Below the pieces are notes generated by a model. That model did no database searches. It saw only the letters and a program-made list of their open reading frames with translations, and was not told where the DNA came from. A DNA stretch of 64,000 nucleotides from Pseudomonas sp. JUb42 (GTDB lineage Bacteria; Pseudomonadota; Gammaproteobacteria; Pseudomonadales; Pseudomonadaceae): positions 248,001-312,000 of the forward strand of contig NZ_JANUFD010000007.1 in assembly GCF_024807945.1 (NCBI RefSeq). The letters run 5' to 3'. Below, one piece after another: positions 50,001 to 57,900 of the stretch (the stretch's first letter is position 1; every line of letters starts with the position of its first letter). The position numbers and the translations under genes are program-made.

Positions 50001-51011
50001 GCGGCTGTAACGCGGGTGCAGGGCTGACAGCTTGATGGAGATGCCCGGACCTTCGTAGATGCCGCGACCGTGGGAGGCCTTGCCGATGGAGTGGATGGCC
50101 TGCTCGTAGGACGCCAGGTATTTCTGCGCGTCGTGTTCGGTCAGGGCGGCTTCACCGAGCATGTCGTAGGAATAGCGGAAGCCCTTGGCTTCGAAACGGC
50201 TGGCGTTGGCCAGGGCTTCGCCGATGGTCTCTCCGGTGACGAACTGCTCGCCCATCAAGCGCATGGCCATGTCCACACCCTTGCGGATCATGGGCTCGCC
50301 GCTCTTGCCGATGATGCGGCTCAGGGACGAGGTCAGGCCGGTTTCGTTGTGGGTCGAGACCAGCTTGCCGGTTAGCAACAGGCCCCAGGTCGCAGCATTG
50401 ACGAACAGCGACGGGCTGTTGCCCAGGTGCGGCTGCCAGTTGCCGGTGCTGATCTTGTCGCGGATCAGGGCGTCGCGGGTGCCTTTGTCCGGGATGCGCA
50501 GCAGCGCCTCAGCGAGGCACATCAGGGCCACACCTTCCTGGGACGACAGGGAAAATTCCTGCAACAGGCCCTGCACGATACCGGCGCGGCCGCCAGCGCT
50601 CTTCTGATTACGCAGTTTTTCTGCAATGGATGCGGCCAGCTTATAAGTGGCATCAGCCATAGGTGCCGGCAGGCGGGCCTGCTCAAGCAGCATCGGCACC
50701 ACTTCCGGCTCGGGGCGACGGTAGGCGGCAGTAATGGCGGCGCGCAATACCGATTGCGGCAGGATGCTCTCGGCGAAATCGAGGAAGCACTGGTGAACGG
50801 CATCGACCGGTGCGTCGGCCAGGTCATCGCTGTCCTTGCCGCCTGAACCGTTGAGCTCCGACAGGGTTGCACCCGCTTCCAGCTTCTCCAGGTAATTGAA
50901 GATCGCCTGCTTGATCAGCCAGTGCGGCGTGCGATCAATGGAGTGAGCGGCCGCTTTCAAGCGTTCGCGTGTCGGGTCGTCGAGCTTTACACCCAGCGTG
51001 GTGGTCGCCAT
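47058..51011 (-). CDS. putA: Bifunctional proline dehydrogenase/P5C dehydrogenase and repressor PutA
   Basis: The 1317-residue trifunctional PutA has an N-terminal ribbon-helix-helix DNA-binding segment (ATTTLGVKLDDPTRERLKAAA), a FAD-dependent proline dehydrogenase barrel (about 260-600, GPGISIKLSALHPRY) and an NAD-dependent aldehyde dehydrogenase domain (about 650-1120) with the active Cys in SAGQRCSALRVLC, plus a C-terminal domain. It oxidises proline to glutamate at the membrane and, when free of proline, represses put genes. Start ATG 51011. GTTGCA operators and the divergent putP lie upstream. Confidence 0.97.
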   Translation of the reverse strand: MATTTLGVKLDDPTRERLKAAAHSIDRTPHWLIKQAIFNYLEKLEAGATLSELNGSGGKDSDDLADAPVDAVHQCFLDFAESILPQSVLRAAITAAYRRPEPEVVPMLLEQARLPAPMADATYKLAASIAEKLRNQKSAGGRAGIVQGLLQEFSLSSQEGVALMCLAEALLRIPDKGTRDALIRDKISTGNWQPHLGNSPSLFVNAATWGLLLTGKLVSTHNETGLTSSLSRIIGKSGEPMIRKGVDMAMRLMGEQFVTGETIGEALANASRFEAKGFRYSYDMLGEAALTEHDAQKYLASYEQAIHSIGKASHGRGIYEGPGISIKLSALHPRYSRAQYERVMDELYPRLLSLTLLAKQYDIGLNIDAEEADRLELSLDLLERLCFEPQLSGWNGIGFVIQAYQKRCPYVIDYVIDLARRSRHRLMIRLVKGAYWDSEIKRAQVEGLEGYPVYTRKVYTDVSYIACARKLLSVPEVIYPQFATHNAHTLSAIYHIAGQNYYPGQYEFQCLHGMGEPLYEQVVGKVSEGKLNRPCRVYAPVGTHETLLAYLVRRLLENGANTSFVNRIADQSISIQELVADPVSSIEHMATQEGGFGLPHPRIPLPRDLYGPDRANSSGIDMANEHRLASLSSALLATAHTDWKAGPMLGGNASEGTAAPVLNPSDLRDVVGHVQEANLDDVDTAIQSALNAGPIWQATPPAERATILERAADLMEAEIQPLMGLLAREAGKTYANAIAEVREAVDFLRYYAVQARNDFSNDAHRPLGPVVCISPWNFPLAIFSGQVAAALAAGNPVLAKPAEQTPLIAAQAVRILLEAGIPEGVVQLLPGRGETVGARLVGDDRVKGVMFTGSTEVARLLQRNIAGRLDTQGRPIPLIAETGGQNAMIVDSSALTEQVVIDVVSSAFDSAGQRCSALRVLCLQEDSADRVIEMLKGAMAESRLGNPERLSVDIGPVIDAEAKAGIEKHIQAMRDKGRTVYQMAIADSEEIKRGTYVMPTLIELESFDELQREIFGPVLHVVRYKRKELDALIGQINASGYGLTLGVHTRIDETIAKVIDNVNAGNVYVNRNIVGAVVGVQPFGGEGLSGTGPKAGGPLYLYRLLSTRPSDAIEQSFARGDALSTPDVRLRDAMSKPLAALQTWAESQSLSELKALCISFATQSQSGITRLLTGPTGERNSYAILPREHVLCLADDETDLLAQLAAVLAVGSTAVWPEGELSRTLAARLPKEVQARIQRVADWTKDEVVFDAVLHHGDSDQLRSVCEQIAQRAGAIVGVNGLSHGESNIALERLVIERALSVNTAAAGGNASLMTIG

Positions 51012-51060
51012 GTCTTGTCCTCAATGTCGGCCACTGTGGGTGTGGCTTCGGCTTTGCCCA

Positions 51061-51089
51061 AGATTAGCGGCGCATTTGTCGGGGTGCAA
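51061..51089 (-). promoter_or_regulatory. Putative putA promoter overlapping a PutA site
   Basis: On the minus strand TTGCAC (51084-51089) and TAATCT (51061-51066) are 17 bp apart. The -35 lies inside a GTTGCA PutA recognition word (51085-51090), with another copy at 51095-51100. Confidence 0.6.
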
Positions 51090-51100
51090 CCGGGTGCAAC
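51085..51100. promoter_or_regulatory. PutA operator pair on the putA side
   Basis: Two tandem copies of TGCAAC (GTTGCA on the other strand), 51085-51090 and 51095-51100, ten bases (one helix turn) apart. GTTGCA is the known core site of the PutA ribbon-helix-helix domain. Confidence 0.65.
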
Positions 51101-51253
51101 CTGTTTTTGACAGTTTAATTTCATGCGGATAACCCGAGAGAAATCATGGGTGGCCCTCGGCGCACAAAGCTAGTGCTTTTTATTCTGAAAAAATGGCCTG
51201 TTGCTCCGAAAGGGAGCAAGAAAGACCTTGCAGTGATTTATTTGTGGAGTAGG
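51101..51253. other. Middle of the putA-putP divergent region
   Basis: About 150 bases between the two operator groups. It holds one hairpin (TTGCTCC at 51201-51207 with GGAGCAA at 51213-51219) and AT-rich sequence. No coding signal seen. Confidence 0.45.
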
Positions 51254-51281
51254 TGCAACTTATCCTCATGAAGGGGTTGCA
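51254..51281. promoter_or_regulatory. PutA operator pair on the putP side
   Basis: TGCAAC at 51254-51259 and GTTGCA at 51276-51281, in opposite orientation. The second one overlaps the putative putP -35 box. Confidence 0.65.
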
Positions 51282-51306
51282 CCTTGTTTGTTTTGTTGAA
51301 TAGGAT
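51277..51306 (+). promoter_or_regulatory. Putative putP promoter overlapping a PutA site
   Basis: TTGCAC at 51277-51282 and TAGGAT at 51301-51306, 18 bp apart, about 125 bases before putP. The -35 shares bases with the GTTGCA operator, as on the putA side. Confidence 0.55.
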
Positions 51307-51430
51307 GCCCCCCTTCAGTGCATGCAGGATCTGAAGCGTTCATTGGCTGTTGTTTTCCCAAGGAAAAATCAGTCGCGTCGCCGGTGGCACAGACCCCGGC
51401 GCTCTATAAAAACAAGCCAAGGCAGAATCA

Positions 51431-52915
51431 ATGAGTGTCAGCAACCCTACCTTGATCACCTTTGTGATCTACATTGCCGCCATGGTCCTGATCGGACTCA
51501 TGGCTTATCGCTCGACCAATAACCTTTCCGATTACATCCTCGGCGGACGCAGCCTGGGCAGCGTAGTCACGGCCCTGTCGGCTGGTGCTTCGGACATGAG
51601 TGGCTGGCTGTTGATGGGCCTTCCGGGCGCCATCTACATGTCGGGTCTGTCGGAAAGCTGGATCGCCATCGGCCTGATCGCCGGTGCTTACCTCAACTGG
51701 CTGTTCGTTGCCGGTCGCCTGCGGGTACAGACCGAGCACAACGGCGATGCGCTGACCCTGCCGGACTACTTCTCCAGCCGTTTCGAGGACACCAGCGGTG
51801 TGCTGCGAATCATCTCGGCCGTGGTTATTCTGGTGTTCTTCACCATTTATTGCGCCTCGGGCATCGTCGCCGGTGCACGCCTGTTCGAAAGCACCTTCGG
51901 CATGTCCTATGAAACCGCGCTGTGGGCCGGTGCTGCGGCAACCATCGCCTACACCTTCGTCGGTGGTTTCCTGGCCGTGAGCTGGACAGATACCGTGCAG
52001 GCCACGCTGATGATCTTCGCGCTGATTCTTACGCCGATCATCGTGCTGCTGGCCACCGGCGGCATCGACACCACCTTCCTGGCCATCGAAGCCAAGGACC
52101 CGAACAACTTCGACATGCTGCGCAACACCAGCTTCATCGGCATCATCTCGTTGCTGGGCTGGGGACTGGGTTATTTCGGCCAGCCGCATATCCTGGCGCG
52201 CTTCATGGCGGCGGATTCGGTCAAGTCGATTGCCAGTGCCCGTCGTATCTCCATGACCTGGATGATCCTGTGCCTGGGCGGCACCGTGGCCGTGGGCTTC
52301 TTTGGCATCGCCTACTTCTCGGCGCATCCTGAGGTGGCCGGTCCGGTGACGCAAAACCACGAACGCGTGTTTATCGAACTGGCCAAGCTGCTGTTCAATC
52401 CGTGGATTGCCGGTGTGTTGCTGTCGGCGATTCTCGCGGCGGTGATGAGCACCCTGAGCTGCCAGTTGCTGGTGTGCTCCAGCGCCCTGACCGAAGACTT
52501 CTACAAGACCTTCTTGCGTAAAAATGCCTCGCAGAAGGAGCTGGTCTGGGTCGGTCGCGCCATGGTGCTGTTGGTTGCGCTGATCGCCATCGCCCTGGCG
52601 GCCAACCCGGAAAACCGCGTGCTGGGCCTGGTCAGCTACGCCTGGGCCGGTTTCGGCGCGGCGTTCGGGCCGGTGGTGCTGATTTCGGTGTTGTGGAAAG
52701 GCATGACCCGTAACGGCGCTCTGGCCGGTGTACTGGTCGGCGCGTTCACAGTGATCGTGTGGAAGCAGCTGAACCTGCTGGGTCTGTACGAAATCATTCC
52801 GGGCTTTATCTTCGCCAGCATCGCCATCGTGGTGTTCAGCCTGATCGGCAAGGCGCCCTCGGCAGCCATGCAGGCGCGTTTTGCAGCGGCGGAGAAAGAG
52901 TTCAAAAACGCCTGA
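51431..52915 (+). CDS. putP: Sodium/proline symporter PutP
   Basis: The 494-residue SSS-family symporter has about 13 helices with the LeuT-like core. Conserved elements include SDYILGGRSLGSVVTALSAGASDMSGWLLMGLPG (the sodium/proline-site region, with the acidic Asp near 55) and GWGLGYFGQPHILARFMA. It imports proline with Na+ for use by PutA. Start ATG 51431. Divergent from putA and presumably repressed by it. Confidence 0.97.
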   Translation: MSVSNPTLITFVIYIAAMVLIGLMAYRSTNNLSDYILGGRSLGSVVTALSAGASDMSGWLLMGLPGAIYMSGLSESWIAIGLIAGAYLNWLFVAGRLRVQTEHNGDALTLPDYFSSRFEDTSGVLRIISAVVILVFFTIYCASGIVAGARLFESTFGMSYETALWAGAAATIAYTFVGGFLAVSWTDTVQATLMIFALILTPIIVLLATGGIDTTFLAIEAKDPNNFDMLRNTSFIGIISLLGWGLGYFGQPHILARFMAADSVKSIASARRISMTWMILCLGGTVAVGFFGIAYFSAHPEVAGPVTQNHERVFIELAKLLFNPWIAGVLLSAILAAVMSTLSCQLLVCSSALTEDFYKTFLRKNASQKELVWVGRAMVLLVALIAIALAANPENRVLGLVSYAWAGFGAAFGPVVLISVLWKGMTRNGALAGVLVGAFTVIVWKQLNLLGLYEIIPGFIFASIAIVVFSLIGKAPSAAMQARFAAAEKEFKNA

Positions 52916-52919
52916 CGCT

Positions 52920-53007
52920 GTTGGAGCGAGGCTTGCCCGCGAAGAGATGTGCACGGTCTGTCAGATAGACCTTATCGCGCCCTTCGCGGGCAAGCCTCGC
53001 TCCCACA
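52920..53007. repeat. REP-like inverted repeat, family A
   Basis: GTTGGAGCGAGGCTTGCCCGCGAAG and CTTCGCGGGCAAGCCTCGCTCCCAC, arms about 52920-52944 and 52982-53006, starting four bases after the putP stop. Lies between convergent putP and the alginate lyase. Confidence 0.85.
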
Positions 53008-53013
53008 GTTTGT

Positions 53014-53682
53014 TTATTTATTGTGATCAATATCCAGATTATAGAAGGTGGCCTTGCCGCCTTCGCTGGTGTAACCAGTGTTGTCCTGGGTATACACCCC
53101 CGCCTTGAAGTACAGCGGCTTGTCACGCCAGGTGGCGCTGATCGGGCTGCTCCAGTTCATGTTCCGCGCGCTGACACTGAGTTCGCCGCCTGGGCTCAAG
53201 TGGATGATGTACTTGAACGGCTCGTTCATCGGCACGCCTTCGGCAATCAGGATGATCCGGCTTTTCTTGTCGTCGAAGCGATTGCGCACCTTGGCCACGA
53301 TATCGCCGGCCCCGGTCGCGTCCTTGAATTGATACTCCACTTTCAATAACGGTTCGGTGCTGTTGTAGGCATGGATCTGGCCGATGACGATGCGTCCGGA
53401 TGAGGGCACCTGGTTGACTGCTACCGTTGCGTTGAGGAAGTTGTCGGCATCGGGGTACAGCCAGTTGTGCAACTCACCGTTGGACCAGGTTTCGCGAAGC
53501 TCGCTGCGCGGGTAGATAGCGTTGGCAGTGCGCGAGCCGGTCACCGGCGCCCAGAACCAGATGACGTCCGAGCCTGAGTGGAAGTATTTGCCATCGTAAC
53601 CCTTCATCAGCTGCGAGGTTTCGACAGTGGCAGGTGGTGAACCGACGGGGATGCTCAGATTCCACGAAGCCATATCAATCAT
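53014..53682 (-). CDS. PL7 alginate lyase without signal peptide
   Basis: The 222-residue polysaccharide lyase family 7 protein has the three conserved blocks of the jelly-roll active groove: YPRSELRE near 57, GQIHAYNS near 101 and LYFKAGVYTQDN near 189. QIH (rather than QVH) is usually linked with action on guluronate-containing stretches. No signal peptide is present; ATG 53682 (MIDMASW, with AAGG upstream) fits the short N-terminus of other cytoplasmic-looking Pseudomonas PL7 proteins. It may act inside the cell, be released by lysis, or use another secretion path. Confidence 0.9.
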   Translation of the reverse strand: MIDMASWNLSIPVGSPPATVETSQLMKGYDGKYFHSGSDVIWFWAPVTGSRTANAIYPRSELRETWSNGELHNWLYPDADNFLNATVAVNQVPSSGRIVIGQIHAYNSTEPLLKVEYQFKDATGAGDIVAKVRNRFDDKKSRIILIAEGVPMNEPFKYIIHLSPGGELSVSARNMNWSSPISATWRDKPLYFKAGVYTQDNTGYTSEGGKATFYNLDIDHNK

Positions 53683-53996
53683 TTGAGTGCCTTATAAACT
53701 GTCTCATTGCCAGCAGAAGCGTCTGGCTCAACCCTTTGCGGGGCACTCCTTATACGTTTCAGCAAGCGGTCTGTTAACGTCGAACCGTCGAACGGATGGC
53801 GTCAAAGTGCCGCCATTTTTGGCAGAAGCAGCGTACGCAAGGCCTGCACAGGCATACCGTTAGTCGGTTAGCTTGAGGTTTAAAGGTGGCTATTCGCTAG
53901 CTGACTACAGTTTCCCGTAGAGCGGTCTAGAGTGACATTCACTCGGATGAGGGGCCTGAGAGCGGCTGCGTTAAACAATCCATATAGAGAAGCGGC
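53683..53996. other. Divergent intergenic region upstream of the GGDEF-EAL gene
   Basis: 314 bases with no open frame or repeat that I can support. It must hold the promoters of the alginate lyase and the c-di-GMP gene, but I see no convincing -35/-10 pair. Confidence 0.5.
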
Positions 53997-56126
53997 ATGG
54001 AATGCGTGCAACCCAAGGCAGTTGAAGGCTGCTCGGTTTTATTAGTCGTGGACGACTACCCGGAAAATCTGGTGACGATGCGTGCGGTCCTGCAACGCCA
54101 GGACTGGTGCATCATCACGGCCAGTTCTGGCGTTGAGGCATTGGGCGTGCTTCTGGAGAAGGACGTCGATCTGGTGCTGCTCGATGTGCAAATGCCCGGC
54201 ATGGACGGCTTCGAGGTCGCTCGCCTGATGCGCGGCAGTCAGCGAACGCGGCTGACGCCGATCATCTTCCTGACCGCCAACGAGCAATCCCAGGACGCGG
54301 TGCATAAGGGCTATGCCAGCGGTGCCATCGATTACCTGTTCAAGCCTTTCGACCCCGCAGTGCTCAGGCCCAAGGTCACGGCGCTGCTTGAACAACAGAA
54401 CAACCAGCGCGCGTTGCGACGCCTCAGTCAGGAGCTGGAACAGGCCCGGGCCTTCAATGCGTCGGTGCTGGACAATATCGACGAAGGCATCCTGGTCGTC
54501 AGTGAGAAGGGCATCATCACCTTCGCCAACCCGGCGATCTGCCGTTTGCTCAAGGGCACTGTGGAAAGTCTGTGTGGCACGGAGCTGATCGATTACCTCG
54601 TCGAGCCCAATGTGCCGGATTGGAATGATTCGGGGTTCTATCGCTATTACCGTAGCGCCGATACCTATCGTGTGCACGATGCCATCCTGCGTACCCAGGG
54701 CGGCTGCCAGTTGCCTGTGGCAATGTCCTGCGCGCCGCTGCCTCTCGAGCAGAAGGCCATGGTGCTGAGCATTCTCGATATGTCGGTGGTGCGCGACCTC
54801 TATCGCCAGCTCGAACATCAGGCCGTGACCGACTCCCTGACCGGCCTGCTCAATCGTCGCGGTTTCTACCAGACCGTCGAAAGCATGCTGCTGCGCAACG
54901 ACCACGTCGGCAAATACCTGGTGGTGCTCTACCTCGATCTGGATGGGTTCAAACGGATTAATGACTCCTTCGGGCATGACGCCGGGGATCAGGTGCTGCT
55001 GTGGGTTGCCGGGCAACTGCGCGACTGTCTGCGCCCCTACGACGTGCTGGCGCGTATGGGGGGCGATGAATTCACTGTAGTGATCGATGGCCTCAATTAC
55101 CCCGAACAGGCAGCCAAAGTGGCCGAGAAGCTGATCGAACGTGTCTCCGGGCGCCGGCAGTTCGATGGCGTGGAAGTCAGCCTTGGTGTCAGCATCGGCA
55201 TCGCTACTTATCCCGATTGCGGTTCCAATCTCGATGGCCTGCTGCGCGCTGCCGATGTCGCCATGTACGAAGCCAAGCGCGCCGGACGCCAGCAATACCG
55301 TTTCTATGATCAGGAAATGAACGGCCGCGCCCGCTCGCGGCTGATGCTCGAAGAGAGCGTACGCACGGCCATCGACGGCAAAGACTTCTCCATGGTCTAT
55401 CAACCCCAGGTGTATATCGCCGACGGGCGTCTGCGCGGCTTCGAGGCGTTGTTGCGCTGGCAGCACCCGAGTGCCGGGGATGTGCCGCCGGGGTTGTTCA
55501 TTCCGTTGCTGGAAGAGACGCGGCTAATCAACAAGCTCGGTGGCTGGATCTTCGAGCAGGGCGCCACCCAGCGGCAGATCTGGGGCGAAGTGTTTCCGGA
55601 TGATCTGGTGGTCAGCATCAGCGTCAGTGCCACTCAGTTCAGCATGCCCAACCTTGCCTCGGAATTGCAGCGAGCAGTCAATCGCTGCGGCCTCAAGCCG
55701 GGTCAGCTGGAGGTGGAAATCACCGAAAGCTCGCTGGTGCAGAACCTGGTCCACAGCCGCAAGCAACTGCAGATGCTGCATGAGATCGGCGTGCGGGTGG
55801 CGCTGGACGACTTTGGCATCGGCGAATGCTCCTTGGCGCATCTGCGCAATCTGGAACTGGACACCCTCAAACTCGACCGCCACTTTATCGCCGGCATGCT
55901 CGACTCAACGCGGGACAGGGTCGTGGCCCACAGCATCATCGAACTGTGCCGCAACCTGGATGTACTGGTGATTGCCGAGGGTGTGGAAACCTACGAGCAA
56001 TATCAGTGGCTGGCCGATAACGGTTGTGAGCTGATCCAGGGCTTCCTTGTGGCGCACCCGATGGTGGCCGATGACGCGGCGCGGTTTCCCCAGCCGTTCA
56101 ACTGGGCGGGGCTTAAGCACCATTGA
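53997..56126 (+). CDS. Response regulator with PAS, GGDEF and EAL domains
   Basis: The 709-residue protein has an N-terminal receiver domain (phospho-acceptor Asp63 in LLDVQMPGMDG, Lys116), a PAS-like domain (about 150-270), an intact GGDEF site at 355-359 with the RPYD inhibitory site at 346-349, and an EAL domain with E483-A-L, DDFG at 604-607 and AEGVE at 660-664. Both catalytic centres look complete, so it could make or break c-di-GMP under phosphorylation control. ATG 53997 follows AGAAGCGGC. No cognate histidine kinase is adjacent, so the input is unknown. Confidence 0.92.
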   Translation: MECVQPKAVEGCSVLLVVDDYPENLVTMRAVLQRQDWCIITASSGVEALGVLLEKDVDLVLLDVQMPGMDGFEVARLMRGSQRTRLTPIIFLTANEQSQDAVHKGYASGAIDYLFKPFDPAVLRPKVTALLEQQNNQRALRRLSQELEQARAFNASVLDNIDEGILVVSEKGIITFANPAICRLLKGTVESLCGTELIDYLVEPNVPDWNDSGFYRYYRSADTYRVHDAILRTQGGCQLPVAMSCAPLPLEQKAMVLSILDMSVVRDLYRQLEHQAVTDSLTGLLNRRGFYQTVESMLLRNDHVGKYLVVLYLDLDGFKRINDSFGHDAGDQVLLWVAGQLRDCLRPYDVLARMGGDEFTVVIDGLNYPEQAAKVAEKLIERVSGRRQFDGVEVSLGVSIGIATYPDCGSNLDGLLRAADVAMYEAKRAGRQQYRFYDQEMNGRARSRLMLEESVRTAIDGKDFSMVYQPQVYIADGRLRGFEALLRWQHPSAGDVPPGLFIPLLEETRLINKLGGWIFEQGATQRQIWGEVFPDDLVVSISVSATQFSMPNLASELQRAVNRCGLKPGQLEVEITESSLVQNLVHSRKQLQMLHEIGVRVALDDFGIGECSLAHLRNLELDTLKLDRHFIAGMLDSTRDRVVAHSIIELCRNLDVLVIAEGVETYEQYQWLADNGCELIQGFLVAHPMVADDAARFPQPFNWAGLKHH

Positions 56127-56147
56127 GTGAGCCGCATAGTGCGGTTT

Positions 56148-56239
56148 TGTGGGACCGGCTTTAGCCGGGAAGGGGCCGGTACATCCGCTCAATTTTCTGT
56201 GCCAGAAATACCGCTTTCCCGGCTAAAGCCGGTCCCACA
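56148..56239. repeat. REP-like inverted repeat, family C
   Basis: Perfect 24-bp arms 56148-56171 and 56216-56239 (TGTGGGACCGGCTTTAGCCGGGAA) between the convergent GGDEF-EAL gene and the next exported-protein gene. Confidence 0.85.
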
Positions 56240-56269
56240 GATTATGTTTCCCGTTAGAGGACCTGTTGC

Positions 56270-57013
56270 TCAAAAATTGATCATTAGCCCATGTAACGTA
56301 CTCTGCGCATCGCTCATGTCGTTCACATACACCTTCACCTCGATCCCCGGCTTGCCGGGCACTTCGCCGATATAGCAATCGGTTCGCCCCTGGCTGCAAT
56401 AGAGATAGGCGTGAGCGCCCCGCAGGCCTTCGCGGTCGGCGAGGGTGCGGATGTCCTTGAGGGTGGTTTTGCTGTCGATACCGACCTGGTCCAGCTCCAG
56501 ATAACCCGAGAATGGCTTGGCCGGTGTGTCCCCGGCGTCGAGCACGGCTGAACCGCTGGCGTTCAAGTGCAGATAGACCCAGGTGATGGGCTGGTCCTCG
56601 CGTTTGTCCGCCGGGTTGAAGTCGTGAATATGGGGCCATTCGGATTGCACGGTAATACCCAGCGCGTCCCAGATTTGGGTGCCGTTGTAGCCTTTGCGCG
56701 AGTTTGGCCCGAGCACGTCCAGGGCACGTTGCAGCGTATCTCCCGATTTGAGGGTTTGCCCGGCTACTGTGAAGCCATTGGCAAAGCGCGGGTCGCCGAA
56801 TTCATCGACGCCGCTGCGGCGGATCAGCACTTGCGGCTCGGCGCCATAGGGGGCGCTACGGGCCTGGCTGCGGGCTTTCTCGCGGTCTGCGTCGCCCCAG
56901 CGATTGAGCTGGTCGCCGGACCATTGCAGGGCCCGGTCTACCTTCTCGCTGAGCCCGCCGTAAGCCAGGCTGCAGACCAGTAGCAGGGCGCTGGCGAGCA
57001 TGGCTTTGCTCAT
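56270..57013 (-). CDS. Exported protein of unknown function
   Basis: The 247-residue protein has a signal peptide (MSKAMLASALLLVCSLAYGG, cleaved near YGG). The mature part contains repeated acidic/aromatic segments (RALQWSGDQLNRWGDADREK; GYLELDQVGIDSKTTL) and two cysteines in AYLYCSQGRTDCYIGE that could form a disulphide. ATG 57013 was chosen over a longer frame with a hydrophilic N-terminus. Family not recognised; divergent from the YgjP-like peptidase gene. Confidence 0.75.
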   Translation of the reverse strand: MSKAMLASALLLVCSLAYGGLSEKVDRALQWSGDQLNRWGDADREKARSQARSAPYGAEPQVLIRRSGVDEFGDPRFANGFTVAGQTLKSGDTLQRALDVLGPNSRKGYNGTQIWDALGITVQSEWPHIHDFNPADKREDQPITWVYLHLNASGSAVLDAGDTPAKPFSGYLELDQVGIDSKTTLKDIRTLADREGLRGAHAYLYCSQGRTDCYIGEVPGKPGIEVKVYVNDMSDAQSTLHGLMINF

Positions 57014-57079
57014 GGCGCATGCCGTCGCACTGGCCGTTTCTGTACACTGGTCTCTTTCCATGATCTGTCCCGCGACTCC

Positions 57080-57598
57080 ATGACCGCTCTCGTTCTCAAA
57101 TACCTGCAAGCCTATCCCCATGACTTGCAGGATCAGGTCCGCCACCTGATTGCCCAAGGCAAGCTGGGCGACTACCTACAGCAACGCTATGCCGAGCGCC
57201 ACGACGTGCAGAGCGACAAGGCTCTCTACGCCTACGCCCTGGCATTGAAGCAGGAGCATCTGCGTAACGCGCCGAACATCGACAAGGTGCTGTTCGACAA
57301 TCGTCTGGATCTGACCCATCGCGCCCTCGGTCTGCATTCGACCATCTCCCGGGTGCAGGGCGGCAGGCTCAAGTCCAAGAAGGAAATCCGCGTCGCCTCG
57401 CTGTTCAAGGAAGCCGCGCCGCAATTCCTGAAGATGATCGTGGTGCATGAACTGGCGCACTTCAAGGAATCCGATCACAACAAGGCGTTCTACCAGTTGT
57501 GCGAACACATGCAGCCAGGTTATCACCAACTGGAATTCGATCTGCGGGTCTACCTGACCTGGCGTGACCTCAAGGGACAAGACGATGGACGTCAGTAA
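57080..57598 (+). CDS. YgjP-like zinc metallopeptidase
   Basis: The 172-residue protein has the zinc motif H123-E-L-A-H127 followed by His133 in SDHNKAFY, the HExxH...H pattern of the YgjP/WrpA (M48/DUF45) metallopeptidase group. The N-terminal half is helical. ATG 57080. It overlaps the next gene by 14 bases, so the two are translated together. Confidence 0.85.
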   Translation: MTALVLKYLQAYPHDLQDQVRHLIAQGKLGDYLQQRYAERHDVQSDKALYAYALALKQEHLRNAPNIDKVLFDNRLDLTHRALGLHSTISRVQGGRLKSKKEIRVASLFKEAAPQFLKMIVVHELAHFKESDHNKAFYQLCEHMQPGYHQLEFDLRVYLTWRDLKGQDDGRQ

Positions 57599-57881
57599 AA
57601 CCAAAAGCAGTTTTTACCGCCGCCTCTACGTGGCCTACCTGATCGACAGCCAGTTGGCCAGCAGCGTTCCGGCGCTGACCGAGGTCACCGGTATGCCACG
57701 CCGCACGGCTCAAGACACCATCGCCGCCCTGGCCGACCTGGATATCGAATGTGTCTTCGAGCAGGAAGAGGGCGCGCGCAATCACGCCGGGCGTTATCGC
57801 ATTCTGGATTGGGGCGCCATCGACCGGGACTGGATCACCTTGCATCTTGCCCGGATCAAAACGGTGCTGGGCTACCCCTGA
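57585..57881 (+). CDS. Winged-helix DNA-binding protein, YfeC-like
   Basis: The 98-residue protein has a helix-turn-helix pattern in VPALTEVTGMPRRTAQDTIAALADLDIECVF followed by a wing and a short C-terminal helix. ATG 57585 with AAGGGAC upstream overlaps the peptidase gene by 14 bases. Targets unknown; it may control its own operon. Confidence 0.75.
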   Translation: MDVSKTKSSFYRRLYVAYLIDSQLASSVPALTEVTGMPRRTAQDTIAALADLDIECVFEQEEGARNHAGRYRILDWGAIDRDWITLHLARIKTVLGYP

Positions 57882-57900
57882 ACGCACCGATGTGAATGTG

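Noticed and set aside
48273..50027. 584-codon open frame on the plus strand inside putA
   Set aside because: Exact antisense shadow of putA caused by high GC at codon position 3; no ribosome site or family pattern.
51428..52954. 508-codon open frame on the minus strand over putP
   Set aside because: Antisense of a clear symporter gene. The His/Gln/Arg-rich product is typical of a shadow frame.
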